This document shows, piece by piece, positions 57,911-64,000 of a stretch of DNA of 64,000 nt. Each line of letters begins with the position of its first letter. The first letter of the stretch is position 1. Where the stretch lies: NCBI GenBank assembly GCA_018101195.1, contig JACDQH010000004.1, forward strand, positions 120,591 through 184,590, in the 5' to 3' direction. The translations under genes were made by a program, and so were the position numbers. The stretch is from Rickettsiaceae bacterium H1. Lineage in GTDB: Bacteria > Pseudomonadota > Alphaproteobacteria > Rickettsiales > Anaplasmataceae. The notes beneath the pieces are model-generated. The model searched no databases and was not told where the DNA came from. It saw only the letters and a program-made list of their open reading frames with translations.

Positions 57911-58672
57911 TTATCTGTTTCTAACATTTTCTTTATTAATCGACGGAGTAAAATCGGGAGGAGCGATGAGTTCGTTGCCAGTGCCTTTTCTTAAATCTAT
58001 GTTCATAATATTCAATGTAGAATTTAACTTTTGCAGCATATTTGCTTTATCTTTAGGTATGGTTGTTATTTTTCCTATAACCCTACCATTGTTATTGATA
58101 AGCTTGATCAATTCCATAGCTGCATTTTTAATTATATTTTGTATTTTTTCCAAGGAAATTTCCGTATCCAAATTAATACCTTTCTTTTTAAGCAGTAACT
58201 TTAATATTTCACTACTGATAATTTTCATGAATTTTAGCTCAACAACAGTCACTTTATTATTTTTAACATACTCTCGGTTCATCTTATGAGTGATAATAGT
58301 TAACAATTGTTCTTTTAAGATTCTTTGCCCTTCCTCCTTTTTTTTATTTTCACAAGATATTTGCTTTTCACTTATCGCATCATTTTTGACGAAATTATCA
58401 AGTAAAGCAATACCCATTTCGGCAGCCGATTTCTCACCCACCAAAGCAGTAATCCGATTTATTACTTCTTGCGATAACCCAGAACGCTTTTTTATTTCAT
58501 TTTTCCCATCTTCAATAGTTAAATACAGCTTTGTGTAATAATCGCTATCTTTCCCGTCCAATTGGGCAAAAGCCCAAATGATAAATGTTTTCACTTGTTC
58601 GATTATTATTTGCGCAATTTTCTCCTCATACATGCTACGTAAATTAAGTTGATAATCACCATTATTAAACAT
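57911..58672 (-). CDS. Helical cytosolic protein of unknown family
   Basis: A 253-residue protein rich in helices ([80 protein letters not shown]). It ends in a charged, possibly flexible tail (PPDFTPSINKENVRNR). No signal peptide or recognisable motif. Its 3' end exists a second time at 57050-57290, and the partner small gene is duplicated too, so it was once part of a two-gene cassette in tandem. Divergent from the next gene, with 59 bases between. Confidence 0.65.
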   Translation of the reverse strand: MFNNGDYQLNLRSMYEEKIAQIIIEQVKTFIIWAFAQLDGKDSDYYTKLYLTIEDGKNEIKKRSGLSQEVINRITALVGEKSAAEMGIALLDNFVKNDAISEKQISCENKKKEEGQRILKEQLLTIITHKMNREYVKNNKVTVVELKFMKIISSEILKLLLKKKGINLDTEISLEKIQNIIKNAAMELIKLINNNGRVIGKITTIPKDKANMLQKLNSTLNIMNIDLRKGTGNELIAPPDFTPSINKENVRNR

Positions 58673-58731
58673 AATAATAAAAAATTAGTTCTTACAGTAT
58701 ATCCTAAATATTCGGAAGAAAACTTTTATTC

Positions 58732-59703
58732 ATGAACACAGAATTAGAATTATCGGAAGATTTTAATCCAGTACTAACGGAATACTTACTAGCATTAATC
58801 AAAGTAAAACAAATATTAGAAAACTCTCATGCCAATGATATTCAAACATTACAATCCTACGTAAAAAGTGAAGCTCCAGACGGAACGGCAAAATTAATTC
58901 TAGAGCGCGAAATACAAGAAATAGGGAAATATCAAAATTTATTGCAAGAAAACAGTCCGATAATTAGCTTAAAACAACAAGTACAAAGTAATATAGAAGG
59001 AATAAAACACATAAATGAAATTACCGGAAAAGATTTAAGCCCTAAAATGCATAAATCTTTAGTAAGCACTACTAACAGAATAGTGGATAATGTATTGAAG
59101 GAGAATAAACTCAAAACAAAACAACCTGATAGAGGCAACCCTGAAATAACAAATGTAAATTTTCAAGAAATATTAAAAATGATCTCGGCAGTAAATGAAT
59201 TTTTAGTTATGGAACAAGCAAAAATAACAAAAAATAATTCAGCAAGCTCTGCAAGAAACCAAAAACAGACTGTAGAGGCTCAAAACAAAGAAACAATACA
59301 CAAAGGACGTGACTTGAGAAATATAGAATACGGCAACAAAGGTTTAGGCGAAGTAATTGAAATAACTACCGAAATTGAACAAACACCAAGTGAAAAAACT
59401 ACCGAAATGGTTAATAATAATTCGATATCTAAGTCACAACAAGAAAAAGATTTGGAAGAATCAATAAAACAAAAGTCAAAAATTAACGTTTTAGTCGATA
59501 TTTATACTGATGCACAACGTGAAAAACAAAACAACGAATCAGAACAAATTGGCCATGAAAACTCACAATTAATAGACGGAATTTTGCAAACCAGAGAAGA
59601 AATGATTGAAGCAGGCGCAGAATCAATTAAAAATGATTATGAAAAACAACACACACCCGAAAGTACCCCCAATACTGAAAAACGAATACGAGAAAGAGGG
59701 TGA
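58732..59703 (+). CDS. Q/E/K-rich helical protein, unknown
   Basis: A 323-residue, cysteine-free protein. The first 150 residues are helical (YLLALIKVKQILENSHANDI, LIKQQ-like segments such as SLKQQVQSNIEGIKHINEIT) and may fold. The rest is low complexity and probably disordered (QTVEAQNKETIHKGRDLRN, ending TPESTPNTEKRIRERG). No signal peptide. It reads into the next gene by a four-base overlap. Such composition is common in secreted effectors of intracellular bacteria, but nothing here proves export. Confidence 0.6.
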   Translation: MNTELELSEDFNPVLTEYLLALIKVKQILENSHANDIQTLQSYVKSEAPDGTAKLILEREIQEIGKYQNLLQENSPIISLKQQVQSNIEGIKHINEITGKDLSPKMHKSLVSTTNRIVDNVLKENKLKTKQPDRGNPEITNVNFQEILKMISAVNEFLVMEQAKITKNNSASSARNQKQTVEAQNKETIHKGRDLRNIEYGNKGLGEVIEITTEIEQTPSEKTTEMVNNNSISKSQQEKDLEESIKQKSKINVLVDIYTDAQREKQNNESEQIGHENSQLIDGILQTREEMIEAGAESIKNDYEKQHTPESTPNTEKRIRERG

Positions 59704-59705
59704 AA

Positions 59706-60212
59706 ATGGGGATAAAACAACTGACAGACAAATTTGAAGGTTCTAGCACAACAAAAAAAGAAGTTAAATCCAAAAACGACGATTTATCCATAAATAGTAA
59801 ACAATTACATTCCGAAATACTTTCTAAACTTAATCAAGAAAAAGGAAATCAACAAGAAAGAGTAAAACTTGGAACACCGTCATCTACACCAATTGATAAG
59901 AATAAATTAACAAAAATATCCAATAATATAAAAATGGAAGAGAAACCACTACCAGAAATAATGACAGAACGTAACAACCAAAGTGACCTTTTACCACCAA
60001 CAACCACCTCAAATTCTCAAGAAAGTGATATTAATCATCAATTAAAGCACGAACAACAACAAAATGGAATTATCCATACATTAAAAAGTTTTATAAGTAA
60101 TTTTAAAATTACAAAACATGAAGATAATAAACTTGACCAACGAAGGCCAGAGACCAATATAGATAACGCAAAAATACAAAATGCTTTTTTACAACAACAA
60201 AAATCAAAATGA
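59706..60212 (+). CDS. Low-complexity hydrophilic protein, unknown
   Basis: Starts MGIKQLTDKFEGSSTTKKE and goes on with polar, S/T/N/Q-rich sequence. One amphipathic segment (GIIHTLKSFISNFKITKH) lies near residue 120. I chose the ATG at 59706 with AGAGG six bases before; a GTG at 59700 overlapping the previous stop is possible. It is the second gene of a pair with 58732-59703 and ends one base before the convergent fabH. No domain recognised. Confidence 0.55.
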   Translation: MGIKQLTDKFEGSSTTKKEVKSKNDDLSINSKQLHSEILSKLNQEKGNQQERVKLGTPSSTPIDKNKLTKISNNIKMEEKPLPEIMTERNNQSDLLPPTTTSNSQESDINHQLKHEQQQNGIIHTLKSFISNFKITKHEDNKLDQRRPETNIDNAKIQNAFLQQQKSK

Positions 60213-60213
60213 T

Positions 60214-61176
60214 TTACAATTTAATAAGCGCAGAACCCCAAGTTAATCCAGCACCTATTGCAACCAACATCACCAATTTATCGTTTACATCTAAAACATC
60301 TTGCCAAGCATGATCCCATGCCAATGGAATTGATGCGGCGGAAGTATTGGCATGAATATCTACGGTAGAAATTATTTTATCTTCCCCAATTGCTAAACGT
60401 TTGGCAATCGATTGTATTATTCTATCGTTTGCCTGATGAGGAATAAATAAATCTATGTCACCAACTTCATAATTATTCTCTCGCAATATGCTTTCAGTAG
60501 CACTCAACATTTTTTTTATAGCATGTTCAAAAACTGCTTGCCCCTCCATAATAATATTACCAACATTTTGCGATGAGGAAACTCCTCCGTCAGTATACAA
60601 AATATCTTGATATTCTCCGTCGGAGTACAATTTAGTTTTAATAAAAGATTCGGTATCATCACTCGTTTGTATTACTACTGCTCCCGCACCATCACCAAAG
60701 AGTATTGCCGTCGACCTATCCGAGTAATCGATAATTTTACTCATGCTGTCTGCACCGATTAACAAAACCGTTTTAACATCACCAGATTTAATAAAATTAT
60801 TTGCTGTTGCCAACCCATAAATAAAACCGGAACATACCGCTTGTACGTCAAAGGCAAAAGCATTTTTACAACCCAATTTAGATTGCACTATAGTTGCACA
60901 ACCAGGAAAAGTCATATCGGCCGTTGTGGTTGCAACAACAATCATATCGACATCATTCGGTTCTATTTTTGCATCGTACATTGCTTTTTTCGCAGCAACT
61001 ACCGCCATATCCGAAGTTAATTCTCCTGGGCTTACCACATGTCTTTTAACTATACCGGTACGTTTTCTTATCCACTCGTCGTTCGTATCCAAAAACTTTT
61101 CAAATTCCTTGTTATATAATTCGGTTTTAGGCAAATAAGAGCCTAATCCTATTATTCTAGATTCCAACTTAGTCAT
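60214..61176 (-). CDS. fabH: 3-oxoacyl-ACP synthase III
   Basis: FabH starts fatty-acid synthesis by condensing acetyl-CoA with malonyl-ACP. The catalytic Cys is in DVQAVCSGFIYGL, the His in DLFIPHQANDRI and the Asn in DIHANTSAASIPLA. The N-terminal RIIGLGSYLPKTELYNKEF is typical. Length 320 is normal. The ATG overlaps the plsX stop by four bases: the classical rpmF-plsX-fabH operon. Confidence 0.98.
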   Translation of the reverse strand: MTKLESRIIGLGSYLPKTELYNKEFEKFLDTNDEWIRKRTGIVKRHVVSPGELTSDMAVVAAKKAMYDAKIEPNDVDMIVVATTTADMTFPGCATIVQSKLGCKNAFAFDVQAVCSGFIYGLATANNFIKSGDVKTVLLIGADSMSKIIDYSDRSTAILFGDGAGAVVIQTSDDTESFIKTKLYSDGEYQDILYTDGGVSSSQNVGNIIMEGQAVFEHAIKKMLSATESILRENNYEVGDIDLFIPHQANDRIIQSIAKRLAIGEDKIISTVDIHANTSAASIPLAWDHAWQDVLDVNDKLVMLVAIGAGLTWGSALIKL

Positions 61177-62177
61177 AGTGTGATTTGAGCATTAATTTCA
61201 CTTTTGGCAGCACTAACGGCAACAGAAATAGCATTTGCAAAAGATTCGGCACAAGCATTACCGTGGCTTTTAATCACAATACCGTCCAAACCGATTAACA
61301 TTGCACCATTTCTAAATTTAGGATTAAACTTATGTAATTTTTTTTTCAACAAAAGCTTTAATAATATCGATTTAATCATTCCCGATATAGAATAAGGATG
61401 AAAATCTTGAATGGAACTTTTAATCAACTTAAATAGACCTTCCATGCTTTTCAGCATAATATTTCCGCAAAATCCGTCGGTAACTACAACGTCTATATTG
61501 CTATTAAACATTTTATCCGGTTCTATATAACCTTGAAAATTAATTTTACCTTTTAAACCGTTTAGCAAAGAATAAGCATCTTTTACGGCTTCGGTGCCTT
61601 TCACTTCTTCCGACCCGATATTCAACAAAGCAACAGTCGGATTTTTTTTACAAAATACGTTTGCTGCAAATACATGCCCCATCAAAGCAAATTGCGATAA
61701 AATTTTGCCGTCGCAATCTACATTAGCTCCCAAGTCCAAAAACACGATTTCGTTATTTTTTGCGGGAATTGCAGTAACGATAGCCGGCCTGTTAATACTG
61801 GGCAACATACCTAATATCAACCTGGATATTGCCATTAAAGCTCCCGTATTACCTGCCGAAAGAGCACAATCTGCCTCACCCTTTTTTATTGACTCGATTG
61901 CCGCATGCATACTTGATTTTCTTTTGCGTAACGCTACCGAAGGCTTATCCGTAGGCAAAATCACGGATTGTATGTCAAATGTGGTAATATAAGGCTCTAT
62001 ACCTTTGCTTTGAGAAATTAAAGGGTCTATTTTGTCTTTTTTTCCATAAAGTAAAAAATGTAAATCTGTTAACTTATTTACTGCAAGCTTTACACCTTCT
62101 ATAACAACTTCAGGAGCATTGTCTCCTCCCATGCAATCAAGTGCTATTTTAACTTTATTACTTTTTTTTCTTATCAT
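61173..62177 (-). CDS. plsX: Phosphate acyltransferase PlsX
   Basis: PlsX converts acyl-ACP into acyl-phosphate, feeding PlsY in phosphatidic acid synthesis. [69 protein letters not shown] and [17 protein letters not shown] are family hallmarks. Its start overlaps the end of rpmF by 20 bp, and its stop overlaps fabH. Length 334 is usual. Confidence 0.98.
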   Translation of the reverse strand: MIRKKSNKVKIALDCMGGDNAPEVVIEGVKLAVNKLTDLHFLLYGKKDKIDPLISQSKGIEPYITTFDIQSVILPTDKPSVALRKRKSSMHAAIESIKKGEADCALSAGNTGALMAISRLILGMLPSINRPAIVTAIPAKNNEIVFLDLGANVDCDGKILSQFALMGHVFAANVFCKKNPTVALLNIGSEEVKGTEAVKDAYSLLNGLKGKINFQGYIEPDKMFNSNIDVVVTDGFCGNIMLKSMEGLFKLIKSSIQDFHPYSISGMIKSILLKLLLKKKLHKFNPKFRNGAMLIGLDGIVIKSHGNACAESFANAISVAVSAAKSEINAQITL

Positions 62178-62346
62178 TCGTTACCAACACTTTCCTACCG
62201 CGATAATAACCATTAACCGAAATATGATGAGGTAACGTATATTCTCCCGTAGTTTTTTCCGTTACTACTTTCAGCACCTTAATAGCATGATGCGATCTTC
62301 TCATTTTGCGTTTAGAGGGTGTGGTTTTTCTTTTTGGAACTGCCAT
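62158..62346 (-). CDS. rpmF: 50S ribosomal protein L32
   Basis: The N-terminal [20 protein letters not shown] is the L32 hallmark, followed by the C-terminal half typical of alphaproteobacterial L32 ([17 protein letters not shown]). No zinc cysteines, as is usual for this branch. 62 residues. First gene of the rpmF-plsX-fabH operon, with its own promoter about 25 to 55 bases upstream. Confidence 0.97.
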   Translation of the reverse strand: MAVPKRKTTPSKRKMRRSHHAIKVLKVVTEKTTGEYTLPHHISVNGYYRGRKVLVTNDKKKK

Positions 62347-62371
62347 TTTATAAATAATTATTTAAAAAGGA

Positions 62372-62427
62372 AGTATAGAATAATATACAAAATAAGTCTA
62401 TATTACAAAATAAGTCTATATAGACTT
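62372..62427 (-). promoter_or_regulatory. Promoter of rpmF-plsX-fabH with repeat and palindrome
   Basis: On the minus strand a -35 TAGACT (62395-62400) and a -10 TATACT (62372-62377) are 17 bases apart, 25 bases before the rpmF start. The 18-bp block that holds the -35 is repeated directly upstream (62387-62404, 62405-62422). The outer copy forms a perfect 16-bp palindrome AAGTCTATATAGACTT at 62412-62427. It may be an operator or just a duplicated promoter element. Confidence 0.55.
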
Positions 62428-62546
62428 TAATGTTTTGATACGGCAACTAATATCTATGATTAAAAAAAATCAAAAACGTATTTTCCATTAATTTAATTCG
62501 CTAAATCAAAATTATACTAAAAATAAAATAAAGTAACTTTACTCAA

Positions 62547-63823
62547 ATGAAATATGACATCAGGGGAAAATTCGGCAAAGAAATAAATGAAGATTATGCA
62601 AAAATAATCGGAAAAAAGTTTGTTGAGTATACTAATACTAAAGCTGAAAAAGCAGTGGTAGGCTATGATCACAGATTGAGCTCTCCAATCTTGGAAAAAG
62701 CTTTAGTAAGCAAAATGAATTGCACGGTTATAAGGCTAGGCTTATGTACGTCTCCCATGCTTTACTTTGCAACAAAAAAGCTGGAAGTAGGTAACGGCAT
62801 CATGATCACTGCTTCTCATAATCCCCATACCGACAACGGATTTAAATTAATAAATGATAATTTGCCTATTTGCGGCCGAGAATTAAAAAATATGATTAAC
62901 GGCAAATTCATTAAATCACAAAAAACAAAGCACGAAGTGATATATAACGAGGTAAAAAAATCATACATCAAAGACTTATTAAGAGAATATCAGTGTGCAA
63001 GACGGTTAAAAATTTATGGGATCCAGGAAATGCCACAATAGCAGTCATTATACATAAAATAGTCAATGCTATGCCAGAACATAATCATGTGATAATTAAT
63101 GATTTGATTTTGCCGGACAAGACTGTAAATCCAACAAATAATCTGCTTAATACCGTCGAGATATTAAAAAGAAATAATTGTGATGTCAGTTTTGCTTTTG
63201 ACAGTGACGGAGACAGAATATGTATTATCACTAATAAAGGGAAAATTTTATCCAGCAGCCATACCTTGATGATGATTCAACATATCAAAAACTCAAAAGA
63301 TAATGTCGTAATAATAGATGTAAAAATCAGTAATAAAGTAGCTAATATGGTAAAAAATTCGGGAGGAAAATGTATAACTTTCCCTACGGGACATTCCCTT
63401 ATTAAACGCAAAATGAAAGAAACAAAAGCGATAATAGCAGGAGAAGGAAGCGGTCATATCTTTTTCAGAGAAAAAGGATATGACGACGGATTATATGCTG
63501 CAATAAAATTCATCAAGATATTGTCACGAACAAATTGGCAAGAAATTTCCAGTAAAATGCCGTCAATATACTCTTGACCCGAAATAAGAATAGCAGTGAA
63601 GAAGAAACATTCTGTTATTAATAAAATAAAACAATATTTAATAATTAATAACACGAGTTTCGATAACACAGATGGCGTAAAAGTTAATACAAGTAGCGGT
63701 TGGTGGTTAATACGGTCTTCGAACACTGAAGAAATAATTAGCATATGTTGTGAAGGGACTGATAACGAGCAATTAAAAACAATACGATCGAACATCGATT
63801 CAATGTTAAATTTAATTATGTAA
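62547..63823 (+). pseudogene. Broken phosphomannomutase/phosphoglucomutase gene
   Basis: Pieces of an alpha-D-phosphohexomutase lie in order. The catalytic serine loop ITASHNPHTDNGFKL is in the first frame. After a frameshift near 62990 the metal loop FAFDSDGDRICI and the sugar motif GEGSGHIFF are in another frame. After an in-frame TGA at 63575-63577 (where relatives read STPEIR) comes the phosphate loop WWLIRSSNTEEI. A restored protein would have about 425 residues, near the family norm. Two lesions make it a pseudogene. No other sugar gene is adjacent. Confidence 0.85.
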
Positions 63824-63941
63824 TAAATACTAAATCTACCCTGAACAGATTAACAAAATTGTTACATATTCGATTAATATAAAACTAACAGTTGTATTAT
63901 AGATTGATTATCAACTTTTATTTGTTAATCGATAGGTATAA

Positions 63942-64000
63942 ATGTTAAGAGGTATTGTTTTAGGAGCTGCAGCAGGACTATGCTGCTTGGACACGGCTTT
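63942..64000 (+). CDS. Start of a signal-peptide protein, cut by the window end
   Basis: The first 19 codons from the ATG at 63942 read MLRGIVLGAAAGLCCLDTA, a signal peptide. They resemble the start of the surface protein at 19921-22002 (MLRSIVFGTAISCFLSGNLL). A further beta-barrel surface protein is possible. Only 59 bases are visible. Confidence 0.45.
   Translation, partial: MLRGIVLGAAAGLCCLDTA

Noticed and set aside
63575..63577. TGA read as tryptophan in the phosphohexomutase
   Set aside because: The same gene has a separate frameshift, other genes in the window stop at TGA (for example plsX-fabH region and bamB), and relatives have Thr there.

Overview
The window is a strongly AT-rich, gene-dense stretch from an alphaproteobacterium that looks like an obligate intracellular Rickettsiales member. 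Supporting marks are the Isc cluster with two adjacent cysteine desulfurases, scattered single housekeeping genes (murG and murC far apart), ankyrin proteins, an alphaproteobacterial TIGR02186 protein beside TauE/SafE, and many decaying genes. Four flagellar genes (fliD, flgC, fliE, flgF) suggest a flagellated lineage such as the Midichloriaceae; that placement is inference.

Layout. 1-10.5 kb: lon (cut by the window edge), a degenerate YgjP-type protein, murG running into tRNA-Ile, a decayed FtsH-like AAA gene, thrS-infC, a small membrane protein with a duplicated 5' end, and a hydrolase-purA-rnd operon. 10.6-24.4 kb: an ankyrin protein whose 3' end is duplicated, fliD, holA, an RNase E/G, a frameshifted TIKI/TraB-like gene, a UvrD-type helicase, a beta-barrel surface protein with seven 69-bp repeats, an AGCS symporter, and truA running into tRNA-Glu. 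24.5-32.9 kb: apaG, aroB, rlmE, TauE plus TIGR02186, a second intact TIKI/TraB-like gene, an HdeA-like periplasmic protein, pepA-purN. 32.9-40.6 kb: one long minus-strand run flgC-fliE-thiS-nifS-like-iscS-iscU-iscA-hscB-hscA-fdx-DUF2125, making the Fe-S assembly machine, with flgC frameshifted.

40.7-64 kb: tRNA-Lys, flgF, an array of three related coiled-coil genes (two broken), tRNA-His, bamB-lpdA, dnaQ, a 711-residue protein with a CX5R phosphatase motif, acpP-fabF, a SCO1 protein, murC and pyrF divergent, an ankyrin pseudogene, a duplicated two-gene cassette of unknown function, two low-complexity helical proteins, and rpmF-plsX-fabH with a recognisable promoter. The window ends with a broken phosphohexomutase gene and the first codons of a signal-peptide protein.

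The core genes cover wall synthesis (murG, murC), type II fatty-acid and phospholipid initiation (acpP, fabF, fabH, plsX), nucleotides (purA, purN, pyrF), Fe-S assembly, translation and DNA replication. The accessory layer (ankyrin, coiled-coil, CX5R, TIKI-like and beta-barrel proteins) is the kind of material expected for host interaction. It is also where most tandem duplications and frameshifts lie, so this layer is in rapid turnover, unless some single-base lesions are sequencing errors. No CRISPR array, transposase or prophage was seen.
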